Shown here piece by piece: positions 1 to 5,599 of a stretch of DNA of 7,125 nt. A program made the position numbers and the translations under genes. The stretch is taken from positions 1 to 7,125 of the forward strand of contig CAMNDA010000171.1 in the NCBI GenBank assembly GCA_946534745.1, read 5' to 3'. Source of the stretch: an uncultured Verrucomicrobiota bacterium (lineage in GTDB: Bacteria > Verrucomicrobiota > Kiritimatiellia > RFP12 > UBA3636). Within the stretch, counting starts at the first letter, position 1, and each line of letters begins with the position of its first letter. A model generated the notes under the pieces. That model did no database searches. It worked only from the letters and a program-made list of their open reading frames with translations, and was not told where the DNA came from.

Positions 1-205
1 CGTCGGGATCCGGCGCGGACTTCGGGACGGGCAGCGAGGCGAGCCAGGCGTCACGCTGCGCGGGGACGAGCGCGAACTTGGGCGGCGGCGGCGTGGCGTT
101 CTCCTGCGCGACGAGCTCGGCGCGCCGGCTCTTGCGGTAGGACGGCCGGGAGGACTTGCGCTTGCGCGTGTCGGCCTGGCCGTTGCGGAAGGTGGTGGTC
201 TCCAT
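1..205 (-). CDS. Unrecognised basic protein, N-terminal part (cut by window edge)
   Basis: An open frame of 68 codons runs from an ATG at 203-205 to the window edge without a stop, so the protein is incomplete. It begins METTTFRNGQ. Residues 12-29 are rich in Lys and Arg (RKRKSSRPSYRKSRR), followed by a PPPP stretch near residues 38-41 and a segment containing WLASLPVP. I do not recognise a family. The basic N-terminus would suit nucleic-acid binding, but that is only a guess. The gene lies directly behind a rho-independent terminator that faces the same way, so it is probably transcribed separately from the long operon upstream or by read-through. No good Shine-Dalgarno sequence precedes the ATG, unlike most other genes here, so the start is uncertain. 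The frame is open further upstream without a better ATG. Confidence 0.6.
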   Translation of the reverse strand, partial: METTTFRNGQADTRKRKSSRPSYRKSRRAELVAQENATPPPPKFALVPAQRDAWLASLPVPKSAPDPD

Positions 206-210
206 AGGGC

Positions 211-248
211 GGAAGAATAAGCCCCGCGCACCGTGAAGTGCGTGGGGC
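211..248 (-). terminator. Rho-independent terminator of the long minus-strand operon
   Basis: Arms 221-230 and 239-248 pair over ten positions with one G-U wobble, around an eight-base loop. Read on the minus strand, the GC-rich stem is followed at once by TTATTCTT, a U-rich tail. It sits between the stop of the 185-residue gene (273) and the ATG of the next gene (205). This is the expected place to end the operon. The plus side is followed by no T-run, so it works in one direction only. Confidence 0.8.
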
Positions 249-272
249 TGCAACAGGCGGGAGAACGGTCGC

Positions 273-830
273 CTATTGCGGAGAGGCGTGCTTCGCGTCG
301 CGGAGCGAGTCGAGGACGCGCGCGAGGGCTTCGACGAGCCCCGCGATCTCCTCGTTGCGGTCCGGCGGGACGTTCGGGGAGACGAGAGGCCAGGCCCGGC
401 GGACGACGGCGCCGCTGCTCATCTTGTGGACGAGCTTCGCGACCGGCCCGTCCTTCGGGAGCGGCTTGCCGAAGACTCCTTCGAGCGCCTTGCGGAGCGG
501 AAGTCGCGCGATGCCGTCGGGCGTCGTTGGCGTGCGGCCGTCGGACTTCTCGCGGTTCTTCGCGATGGCGGCGAGCTTCGCCTCGGAGGTCGAACGGCCG
601 CCGATCGAACCGGCGCGCGCGGCGCTCTCCGCGCCAAGCGCGGACGCGGCGCGACTCCTCTCCTCCTTCGCGTCGCGCTCCACGACATACTCGACGCCGC
701 AGTGCGCGCGGCGCGTCTCGACGCGGAGGTCGCCGGAGTCCGTCGCGGAAAGCAGCTCGTCCTTGTCCGGTTCGAGGACGGCGGAGGAAGCGGGGAATCG
801 GATCTTCATCGGGTTGGCGTTGTTGTTCAT
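273..830 (-). CDS. Unrecognised 185-residue protein, last gene of the operon
   Basis: This gene encodes 185 residues starting MNNNANPMKIRFPASS. A longer frame exists upstream to 1040, but I chose the ATG at 830. A purine-rich AAGAAGAAAGG element lies just before it, and the upstream extension would run deep into the neighbouring gene. The N-terminal third has an acidic patch (EPDKDELLSATDSGD) and a CGVEYVVERD segment. The middle (about 70-110) is Ala/Ser/Lys/Arg rich and probably helical or disordered. The C-terminal part (about 118-185) contains RLPLRKALEGVFGKPLP and ends in a helix-like EEIAGLVEALARVLDSLR. There is no signal peptide, membrane segment or catalytic motif that I can see. It lies 35 bases behind the 161-residue gene and 24 bases before the terminator stem. 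The family is unknown; the call as a real gene rests on the ribosome site, the open frame and the operon position. Confidence 0.75.
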   Translation of the reverse strand: MNNNANPMKIRFPASSAVLEPDKDELLSATDSGDLRVETRRAHCGVEYVVERDAKEERSRAASALGAESAARAGSIGGRSTSEAKLAAIAKNREKSDGRTPTTPDGIARLPLRKALEGVFGKPLPKDGPVAKLVHKMSSGAVVRRAWPLVSPNVPPDRNEEIAGLVEALARVLDSLRDAKHASPQ

Positions 831-865
831 TCCAGTTTGCCTTTCTTCTTGTTGTGTGTCAAGCG

Positions 866-1351
866 CTACCACTGCTCGACGACATACTCGCCGGTCTTGG
901 GGTCGCGAAGGTTGAATCCGTAGGCGTCGCATTCGACGCCGTGCCGCTCCTGCCAGGCGCAAGATGCCTGCCACGCGCGGGTCCACGCGAGCGAGTCGCC
1001 GTCCATCGCGGCGGCCTCCGCCTCGAGGAGCGAGCGCCACTCGTCGCGCGACTTCTGCGGAAGGGCGTCGAGAACGTCGGCGAGCGAGCCGACGGTGCGC
1101 CGGTCGGTGCCGAAGACTCGGCCGACGAGCGAGCGCCAGTCCTCCGGGAGCCGGTCGGCCTCGTTGTAGTGCGGATCGTCCGGGTCAGCGCTCCACGGCG
1201 GATCCGGCGAGTCGATGAAAACGACCTTCGGGGCCGGCGCGGGAGCGCCGGATGCAAAGCTTGGCGCGGGCGAGGACGCAGGCGCGACGGCGACGCCCCG
1301 CGAGGGTTCGCAGGGCGCGCCGAGTTCGGAGAGGAAGTCGGACTGGATCAT
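866..1351 (-). CDS. Unrecognised 161-residue protein with Pro/Ala-rich linker
   Basis: The start ATG overlaps the stop of the preceding gene as ATGA, a sign of translational coupling. The protein has a short N-terminal helix (IQSDFLSEL). A low-complexity Ala/Pro/Ser linker follows at about 20-42. The C-terminal region is compact and Trp- and acid-rich (about 43-161). It includes DSPDPPWSADPDDP, a DWRSLVGRVFG segment near 71-81, a predicted helix DVLDALPQKSRDEWRSLLEAE (about 92-112), and AWTRAWQASCAWQERHG near 122-138. It ends GEYVVEQW. The layout of a short N-terminal peptide tethered by a flexible linker to a folded domain can be seen, but no named family comes to mind. No membrane or secretion signal is seen. 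Confidence 0.78.
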   Translation of the reverse strand: MIQSDFLSELGAPCEPSRGVAVAPASSPAPSFASGAPAPAPKVVFIDSPDPPWSADPDDPHYNEADRLPEDWRSLVGRVFGTDRRTVGSLADVLDALPQKSRDEWRSLLEAEAAAMDGDSLAWTRAWQASCAWQERHGVECDAYGFNLRDPKTGEYVVEQW

Positions 1352-1737
1352 CGGGCGGCCTCCTGCGCAACTTTGAGGACGATGTCGCCGATCTTGGCAA
1401 GCGCCCCTTCATACTTCGCAAGGTGTTCGGAGAACGAGTCGCGCACATTGTTGCGGACGCGGACGGCGACGTGCCAGAGCGCGTCCACGAGGATCCGCGT
1501 ATCGTTGAACGAGATGCCTTCCGCGAGGATCACGCCCTGCTGCGGAGCGGTCTCCGAGATCGTGGTCCAGCCGCGCGCGGTGGAACGGAACCGGAGTTCC
1601 ACGCCGAGTTCGCGGAACGCTTTGGAGGAATGGACGAGCGTGCAGCCGTGGATCGGGTCGCGGTCGTAGGCGTCGGAATCGACACGGAGGATGCCGCGCG
1701 GCTGCGCGGCGGGGTTGCGGGGCTTCTTGGGTTTCAT
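1348..1737 (-). CDS. Unrecognised 129-residue protein
   Basis: The ATG at 1735-1737 overlaps the TGA of the upstream gene by four bases, and its own TGA overlaps the next ATG in the same way. It is therefore the middle of a three-gene translationally coupled chain. The N-terminus is basic and proline-rich (MKPKKPRNPAAQPRG). The middle looks like a small beta-rich fold (GCTLVHSS, GVELRFRSTARGWTTISETAP, GVILAEGISFND). The C-terminal half looks alpha-helical (ILVDALWHVAVRVRNNVRDSF, then LAKYEGALAKIGDIVLKVAQEAA). I do not recognise the family. Coupling to both neighbours suggests that the three products are made in similar amounts and may act together, which is inference. Confidence 0.78.
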   Translation of the reverse strand: MKPKKPRNPAAQPRGILRVDSDAYDRDPIHGCTLVHSSKAFRELGVELRFRSTARGWTTISETAPQQGVILAEGISFNDTRILVDALWHVAVRVRNNVRDSFSEHLAKYEGALAKIGDIVLKVAQEAAR

Positions 1738-2045
1738 TTGCGGGGCTTCCTTGTCTTGGGCTTGGGGTTCTTGTCGGCGGGCGCGGCGAGGTCGGCGCCG
1801 GAGAAGTGGGTCGCGGTCGCGAGGATCTCGCAGGTGATTCGGGCCCAGTTCGCGCGGGCGGCGGCGAAGCGGGCGTCCGCCTCGCTCCGGCAGTCGCGGA
1901 GGTCGGGCTTGGGCGCGATCTTCGTCGCGGCGAAGAACAGTTCCGCCGTGCGGACGCGCAGGACCTCGCGCGAGGACGCGCGAAGTTCGCGGAACGCGGC
2001 GACGAGTTCCTTCTGGCTGTGGCCGGTGTCGATGTTGTGCGGCAT
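1734..2045 (-). CDS. Unrecognised 103-residue helical protein with Lys/Arg tail
   Basis: A longer frame exists upstream to 2333, but the ATG at 2043-2045 is preceded at good distance by ACAAGGAGA, the same leader used by its neighbours. It also avoids overlapping the upstream gene, so it is the likely start. The product is 103 residues, mostly alpha-helical by eye (QKELVAAFRELRASSREVLR, then EADARFAAARANWARITCEIL). It ends in a disordered basic tail (DKNPKPKTRKPRK). The tail suggests nucleic-acid or acidic-partner binding, which is inference only. It heads the ATGA-coupled chain of three genes. The gap from the upstream gene is 26 bases. The family is unknown. Confidence 0.78.
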   Translation of the reverse strand: MPHNIDTGHSQKELVAAFRELRASSREVLRVRTAELFFAATKIAPKPDLRDCRSEADARFAAARANWARITCEILATATHFSGADLAAPADKNPKPKTRKPRK

Positions 2046-2071
2046 TTTCGTGGTCTCCTTGTTTCGGAGTT

Positions 2072-2398
2072 TCAATCGTCGGAATCGTCGTTGATCCAAC
2101 GGTCGAGCAGGGCTCGGGCGTCGGCGACCGGATCGAGGTCCGGGTCGCGGCTGTAGATGTTGAACGGCGCGGGCTTCCGTCCGGAGACGCGCGCGCAGAG
2201 CGCAGACTCCGCGGCGAAGCTGCGCGGGAGGTCGAGGCAGGCCAGGCGGAACCGGTCGACGTCCCTCTGCCGCGGCTCGCGCTTCGCGGCGACGGCCTCG
2301 GCGATCCGGAACGCGACGACGCGCTGCTGGCATTCGACGACCTCGCGGACGCCGCGCATGCGGCGTGCGAGGTTCTCCATTTCTTCCTTCGTGTGCAT
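2072..2398 (-). CDS. Unrecognised 108-residue protein
   Basis: The ATG at 2396-2398 is preceded by ACAAGGAGA, and the stop of the upstream gene lies 19 bases before it. The N-terminal half is charged and helical (MHTKEEMENLARRMRGVREV, then VAFRIAEAVAAKREPRQRDV). It continues with FRLACLDLP and SALCARVSGR. The C-terminus is strongly acidic (SRDPDLDPVADARALLDRWI followed by NDDSDD). Long charged helices would allow a coiled coil, but I see no clear heptad pattern. There is no membrane segment or known catalytic motif. It is one of a set of small operon genes separated by about 20-base junctions that carry the shared leader. Family unknown. Confidence 0.78.
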   Translation of the reverse strand: MHTKEEMENLARRMRGVREVVECQQRVVAFRIAEAVAAKREPRQRDVDRFRLACLDLPRSFAAESALCARVSGRKPAPFNIYSRDPDLDPVADARALLDRWINDDSDD

Positions 2399-2417
2399 CG
2401 GCGGCTCTCCTTGTGGG

Positions 2418-2747
2418 CTAGTCAGCGTCCGCGATCATCGCAGAGAAGGTGAGCCGGAGGGCGCGCAGGACGGCGTAGACGCTGTCGGTGATCTTTCCGG
2501 CGTCGGTTCCGTCGTGCGAGAATTCGAGCCGGCTGGCGAGGAGCTGGCGCCCCTCGAAGTGGATCTGGAAGTAGTAGTCGTGCAGGTAGAGCGAGAAGGG
2601 CCTGTCGCCGTTCGTCTCGCGCCACACGGACGACTTGCAGAAGGTGCGGTTGAGCGAGTCCAGCTCGGCTTCGAGGAAGTCGAGCGTCGGCTTGTCGAAG
2701 TAGGGCGCGTGCGCGTCCTCGCATTCGATGTGCGGATGGTCTTGCAT
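2418..2747 (-). CDS. Unrecognised 109-residue acidic protein
   Basis: I chose the ATG at 2745-2747 because ACAAGGAGA precedes it and the upstream stop is only 20 bases away. The open frame upstream of it would overlap the preceding gene. The product starts MQDHPHIECEDAHAPYFDKP. A helix follows (LDFLEAELDSLNRTF), then an aromatic, strand-like core (DRPFSLYLHDYYFQIHFEGRQL). The C-terminal helix ends LRALRLTFSAMIADAD. The alternation in the core suggests a small alpha/beta fold. No cysteine pairs, secretion signal or membrane helix are seen. I do not recognise the family. The downstream junction (TAGCCCACAAGGAGAG) closely matches the junction upstream of this gene (TAGCCAACAAGGAGAA), as if genes here were joined by a standard linker. 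Confidence 0.8.
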   Translation of the reverse strand: MQDHPHIECEDAHAPYFDKPTLDFLEAELDSLNRTFCKSSVWRETNGDRPFSLYLHDYYFQIHFEGRQLLASRLEFSHDGTDAGKITDSVYAVLRALRLTFSAMIADAD

Positions 2748-2767
2748 TGCTGTGTTCTCCTTGTTGG

Positions 2768-2998
2768 CTAGGCGACGACGAACGAGCCGGAGACGGCGAG
2801 CGAGCCGGAGCGGAACCCCATGTCCTGCGCAAGGGCCTGCGGCGTGACCGCGTCGACGATCTCCGGAATCTTGTCTCCCGGACGGTAGAGCAGGATCTGC
2901 GAGCCGCCAATCGGGTCGCGCTGGAACCGGGCGCGCGTGTAGTCGGCTCCGTGGCACTTGTTCAAGTACTTGACGAGCGTTTTCTCGGTGAATTTCAT
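2768..2998 (-). CDS. Unrecognised 76-residue protein
   Basis: The ATG at 2996-2998 is preceded at close range by ACAAGGAGAACGAA, the leader shared by this operon. A larger overlapping frame reaches 3523, but it would cross the 156-residue gene and its composition is implausibly Arg-rich. The 76-residue product begins MKFTEKTLVKYLNKCHGADY, then TRARFQRDPIGGSQILLYRP. It carries a GDKIPEIVDAVTPQALAQDM segment and ends in small and hydrophobic residues (GSLAVSGSFVVA). This resembles a compact alpha/beta domain. No family is recognised. It follows a 116-base gap after the upstream gene, longer than most gaps here. Confidence 0.78.
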   Translation of the reverse strand: MKFTEKTLVKYLNKCHGADYTRARFQRDPIGGSQILLYRPGDKIPEIVDAVTPQALAQDMGFRSGSLAVSGSFVVA

Positions 2999-3114
2999 TT
3001 CGTTCTCCTTGTGTTGTGCGGCGGTGTTCGCACGGTTGGCTTCCCGCGACGCGGCGCGCGGCCGCGTTTCGGCCCGATGCCTCCGGGCTCTCGTCGGGCG
3101 GGGACGGCCGGCGG
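2999..3114 (-). other. 116-base GC-rich intergenic gap in the operon
   Basis: No coding signal is seen here. On the minus strand it contains a small GCCCG/CGGGC hairpin (3072-3088) and several CGCGGCCGCG-like self-complementary stretches near 3050-3066. It ends in the ACAAGGAGAAC leader of the next gene. The hairpin has no U-tail, so I do not call a terminator. It could hold an internal control point. Confidence 0.4.
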
Positions 3115-3585
3115 CTATCCGGCGCGGCGGCACGCCTCGCGGAATGCGCGGGCGGTCGCGTCGCAACCGTCGAAGGTGGCGAGTTCGTCGATCTCGCGGC
3201 GCGTGTAGGTCTCGCCGTGCCAACGCTCCTTCACCTCGCGCCACCTGACCTCGAATCCGAGGGCCTCGATCGTCGAGCGCGGGTCGCGGGTGTAGCCGTA
3301 TTCGTGGTTCGCGAGTTCGGCGACGAAAGCGCCGAGGGCGAAGTCGTAGTCCTTCATCGCGGCGGCCTGCTCCTCGATCTGCCGGATCGTCATGTCGACG
3401 TAGCGCTCGGCATCGGCCTTGCGGACGAATCCGCCGTTGACCTGGATTGCGCAGAGTTCGGAGTCGGAGGAAACGCCCAGGCGCTTCTTCTCCATTTCGA
3501 GCTGCTCCCTGCTGAACGCCCATCCGATCGGAAAGGCGTTGATCTCGTCCATGTGGCGGGCGTGCATCTGTTCGTATGTTTCCAT
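3115..3585 (-). CDS. Conserved uncharacterised 156-residue phage/plasmid protein (ELANHEY family, possibly DUF7659)
   Basis: The protein starts METYEQMHARHMDEINAFPI and has an FPIGWAFS segment near 18-25. An N-terminal part carries SDSELCAIQVNGGFVRKADA, followed by a long helix (about 60-80). A distinctive ELANHEYGYT motif lies near 90-99, with DPRSTIEALGF directly after it. From memory this pattern (FPxxxAF, then GGFIRK-like, then ELANHEY, then a TxxALG-type segment) recurs in uncharacterised proteins of phages, plasmids and gut bacteria, which I believe are grouped as DUF7659. Their function is unknown to me. The start is set by GAGGAGA, a one-base variant of the operon leader, 8 bases before the ATG at 3583-3585. 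A longer frame to 4113 exists but would swallow the next gene and has an unnatural composition. It is the most clearly conserved of the small genes here. Confidence 0.85.
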   Translation of the reverse strand: METYEQMHARHMDEINAFPIGWAFSREQLEMEKKRLGVSSDSELCAIQVNGGFVRKADAERYVDMTIRQIEEQAAAMKDYDFALGAFVAELANHEYGYTRDPRSTIEALGFEVRWREVKERWHGETYTRREIDELATFDGCDATARAFREACRRAG

Positions 3586-3608
3586 CGTGTATCTCCTCGT
3601 TCCGTGGT

Positions 3609-3773
3609 TCAGCAAGCAGCTCGGTAGTCGCGGCGGCCGGCGGCGAGCGCCTCGCTCCGCGTCATCGAAAGCGGATAGAATTCGTGCCATTCGTCGTAGC
3701 CGTTGATCGGGAAAACCGTCCAGCGGCTGTTCCGTTCGTCGTAGAACGCGACAAGTTCGGCGTTTGGGTTCAT
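3609..3773 (-). CDS. Unrecognised 54-residue protein
   Basis: A short gene translated from the ATG at 3771-3773 as MNPNAELVAFYDERNSRWTV, then FPINGYDEWHEFYPLSMTRS, ending EALAAGRRDYRAAC and TGA. ACAAGGAGAAC lies just before the ATG, matching the other operon genes, and the next gene begins 23 bases after its stop. The residue mix is balanced and rich in aromatics (four Tyr, two Trp, four Phe). It shows no Arg/Gly bias, which argues for a real protein rather than a chance frame. It looks like one small alpha/beta domain. The family is unknown. It opens the downstream part of the operon after the 305-base A/C-rich gap. Confidence 0.75.
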   Translation of the reverse strand: MNPNAELVAFYDERNSRWTVFPINGYDEWHEFYPLSMTRSEALAAGRRDYRAAC

Positions 3774-4078
3774 CGTGTGTTCTCCTTGTTGGTGGTGGGT
3801 TGGTGGTCGGGAAAAGGGTTGCCGGATTTTGTTTCCGTCCGTCCGGCTCGGTGCGGCGCTCTCTCCGATCTCGCGCGGGGCCTGTTTCGCCTGTGGTGGG
3901 GCTTTGGTGTCGCGGGGGCTTCCGCGGGTTTGTCCGGTGTCCTTCCGTGCCGATTTCTCCCGGCGGGATTTGTCCGCGTATCGCCGTGCGGTGGTCGGGT
4001 CGCTCTAGTCTCTCGCTCGTGTCCGCGCGCCGGGCCTGTCCGCCCGCGGGGGGCGTCGATGCCAGGATCTCCGGCGGG
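3774..4078 (-). other. 305-base A/C-rich untranslated gap (possible long leader or Rho-loading region)
   Basis: I see no gene with a start, ribosome site and plausible composition on either strand. Read on the minus strand, the segment nearest the next gene is C-rich and G-poor: positions 3784-3831 hold about 22 C against 4 G, with few chances for base pairing. Such unstructured C-rich RNA is typical of Rho utilisation sites, but could also be a standby leader for the 54-residue gene. A modest GCGG/CCGC hairpin lies near 3918-3932. No promoter match stands out. Confidence 0.45.
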
Positions 4079-4366
4079 CTAGCCGCCGAAGAAGTCGAGT
4101 TGTCCGACGTCATCGAGGAGGCCAGGGCGGAAGTAGACTTCCGGGAGGGGCTCGCCGGCGGCGTCGGCAGCGTGGTCGAGCAGGAACGCGGCCTCGTCCT
4201 CGGTGAGCGCGAGGGCCGGCGCGACGCCCGCGGGGGGCGCCTTCGGCTCGGGGATCGGCTGGCCGAACAGGTCGAGCGATCCGCCGGGGACGGTCGCGAC
4301 GGCGTTGCGGCGGTCGAGCCGCGCGGCGGCGCGCGTGGCGGCGATGTGGTAGCCGGTGCTTTTCAT
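4079..4366 (-). CDS. Unrecognised 95-residue protein with C-terminal clamp-binding-like motif
   Basis: Ninety-five residues from the ATG at 4364-4366, which is preceded by ACAAGGAGAACG. The N-terminus is basic (MKSTGYHIAATRAAARLDRR), followed by an Ala/Pro-rich middle that contains GGSLDLFGQPIPEPK. A helical acidic segment follows (LTEDEAAFLLDHAADAAGE), and the last residues are GQLDFFGG. The pentapeptide QLDFF (89-93) fits the general pattern of bacterial sliding-clamp-binding motifs (consensus QL[SD]LF). The internal SLDLF (30-34) is a weaker variant lacking the first Gln. This is a motif match only. The protein may be a small adaptor that docks on the beta clamp, but its family is not recognised. 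It lies two genes after ardC, whose product also ends in such a motif. Confidence 0.75.
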   Translation of the reverse strand: MKSTGYHIAATRAAARLDRRNAVATVPGGSLDLFGQPIPEPKAPPAGVAPALALTEDEAAFLLDHAADAAGEPLPEVYFRPGLLDDVGQLDFFGG

Positions 4367-4400
4367 GGTCTGCGTTCTCCTTGTTGCGGTCGGGTCGGCG

Positions 4401-4571
4401 CTAGCCGTTCCAAAGCGTGGTTGAAACGAGCGGGGACGGGCGCGGGGCCAGCAGGGCAGCGACGCGCAACGCGGCCCGCGCGAGGGCGGCGCGGGCGCGG
4501 TCGGCGGCGGTGGGACGGCGGCGCAAGGCGAGGCGCATGCGGCGCGGGCGGATCGTGTCGGGGATGTTCAT
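4401..4571 (-). CDS. Small arginine-rich protein, 56 residues
   Basis: A short frame from the ATG at 4569-4571 to a TAG at 4401-4403. It encodes MNIPDTIRPRRMRLALRRRP, then a helical Ala/Arg stretch (TAADRARAALARAALRVAAL), ending LVSTTLWNG. Twelve of 56 residues are Arg. A GAAAGGAA ribosome-site-like sequence precedes the ATG, weaker than the ACAAGGAGA leader used elsewhere. It exactly fills the space between ardC (21-base gap) and the next gene (34-base gap), which supports it. The Ala/Arg bias could also come from chance open frames in GC-rich DNA, so I am only moderately sure. If real, it would be a small basic helical protein, perhaps binding nucleic acid. Confidence 0.55.
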   Translation of the reverse strand: MNIPDTIRPRRMRLALRRRPTAADRARAALARAALRVAALLAPRPSPLVSTTLWNG

Positions 4572-4592
4572 CGGATCGGTTCCTTTCGTGGG

Positions 4593-5555
4593 TTAGAAGA
4601 GAGCGAGGGTCATCTGCTCGGGGCCGGGGACGGCGACGACGGCGGGCGCGGGCTCGGGCGCGGGCTCGGGCTTCTCATCCGGCTTCTCGCCGAGGATCCA
4701 GCGGACGGCCTTCTCGGCGCGCGCGCAAGCGGTCGTGAAGAGCTTCGAGTCCGCGCGGAGGGCCTTGCTCCAGCTGTCCACGTAGGCGGCGGAGTTTTTG
4801 AACGTCGCCGGCGTCTCGAGGCCGATCCGGTGAAGCAGGGCGGCGGCGCCGATCTCGGCGACAAGCTCTTCCCGGCTGTAATCGTCGCTTCCAAAATGCG
4901 CGTCCTTGCCGGTAAAGCGGTCGAGGCGCGAGGCGTGGCCGGTGCTGTGGATCATCTCGTGAAACAAGGTCGAGTAGAACTCTGCGAGTTCCGGAAACTG
5001 GTCGATGCGCGGCACGGTGACGCTATCGAGGGCGGGCGAGTAGAAAGCGCGGTTGCTCTTGTGGTCGCGGTCGAGTGCGGGCGCGCCGTCCTGCGAGAAG
5101 TATCCGTCGACGACGTTTTCGCCTTCGGCGCTCGGCTCGTGGGCGACGGCTTCGCGGTCGGGGAACTTCGGCGCGATGCCGTCGCAGTCGGCGATATCGA
5201 ACACGGTGTAGTAGCGGAGGAACGGGATCACGCGCCCGCGGCCGGTCGTCGCCTCGGCCTCGCCGTCGGCGTCCTCGTCGGTCGCGACGCCGGAAACCTG
5301 AATGCGCTTCCAGAAGGTCACGAGCTTGCCCCTGCTCCCCTTCTTCGGCGCTCCGCCCTCGGCTTTCGCCTGCTTGAAGGTCACGAACTCAGACGGCACG
5401 TCGCCGAGGAGAATCTGATTCAGCAGGGAATAGGGCTTCCCGGTCGCGTGCGAGATCGGGCCGTCGAGGGTGCCGAACCACGGACGGTGCCACGGCGCAA
5501 CGCCCTTTTCAAGCTCGGCAAGGATCCGCTCGGTGATGATTGCTTCGGTTGTCAT
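4593..5555 (-). CDS. ardC: ArdC-type antirestriction protein (ssDNA-binding domain plus zincin-like metallopeptidase)
   Basis: Three hundred and twenty residues, a normal length for the family. The N-terminal ArdC-like single-stranded-DNA-binding domain (about 1-125) shows the family hallmarks: a leading helix (TERILAELEKG), GVAPWHRPW at 18-26, TGKPYSLLN at 38-46, FVTFKQAKAEGG at 57-68, GSRGKLVTFWK at 73-83, and YYTVFDI at 115-121. The C-terminal peptidase-like domain has HEMIHSTGH at 199-207, an HExxH zinc site (His199, Glu200, His203), and a likely third ligand Glu in ELVAEIGA (Glu234). ArdC proteins of plasmids protect incoming DNA from host restriction; phage copies probably do the same on infection. 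The tail is a Pro/Glu/Ala linker (about 290-310) ending QMTLALF, which resembles a clamp-binding hexapeptide. A strong AAGGAG lies before the ATG at 5553-5555. It is the first gene of the operon, directly behind the sigma-54 promoter match. Confidence 0.95.
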   Translation of the reverse strand: MTTEAIITERILAELEKGVAPWHRPWFGTLDGPISHATGKPYSLLNQILLGDVPSEFVTFKQAKAEGGAPKKGSRGKLVTFWKRIQVSGVATDEDADGEAEATTGRGRVIPFLRYYTVFDIADCDGIAPKFPDREAVAHEPSAEGENVVDGYFSQDGAPALDRDHKSNRAFYSPALDSVTVPRIDQFPELAEFYSTLFHEMIHSTGHASRLDRFTGKDAHFGSDDYSREELVAEIGAAALLHRIGLETPATFKNSAAYVDSWSKALRADSKLFTTACARAEKAVRWILGEKPDEKPEPAPEPAPAVVAVPGPEQMTLALF

Positions 5556-5571
5556 TTTCGCAGTTCTCCTT

Positions 5572-5587
5572 CCGCCGAATGCGGCGG
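5572..5587 (-). promoter_or_regulatory. Hairpin at the predicted 5' end of the ardC message, touching the ribosome site
   Basis: CCGCCG and CGGCGG form a perfect six-pair GC stem around a four-base loop. On the minus strand the stem is followed immediately by AAGGAGAAC, the Shine-Dalgarno sequence. If transcription starts near 5589 as predicted from the sigma-54 site, the message would begin with this hairpin. That would protect its 5' end and present the ribosome site next to a rigid stem. Confidence 0.55.
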
Positions 5588-5599
5588 CGCTTCCCTTGT

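Noticed and set aside
959..973. Minus-strand sigma-54-like site TGGCAGGCATCTTGC
   Set aside because: It has the right GG-N10-GC spacing but lies inside the 161-residue gene, 130 bases before the next start. It departs from consensus at one base of the -24 box and at the final W, and has no upstream palindromes.
831..1040. Upstream start at 1040 for the 185-residue protein
   Set aside because: The added 70 residues are Arg-rich, lie within the neighbouring gene and lack a ribosome site; the ATG at 830 follows AAGAAGAAAGG.
233..1669. Long plus-strand frames opposite the operon
   Set aside because: They are Arg/Ser/Ala-rich antisense shadows of well-supported minus-strand genes, with no ribosome sites of their own.
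3586..4113. Extended minus-strand frame upstream of the 156-residue gene to 4113
   Set aside because: It would overlap the 54-residue gene and the end of the 95-residue gene, its added residues are low-complexity Pro/Arg/Thr, and the ATG at 3585 has the better ribosome site.
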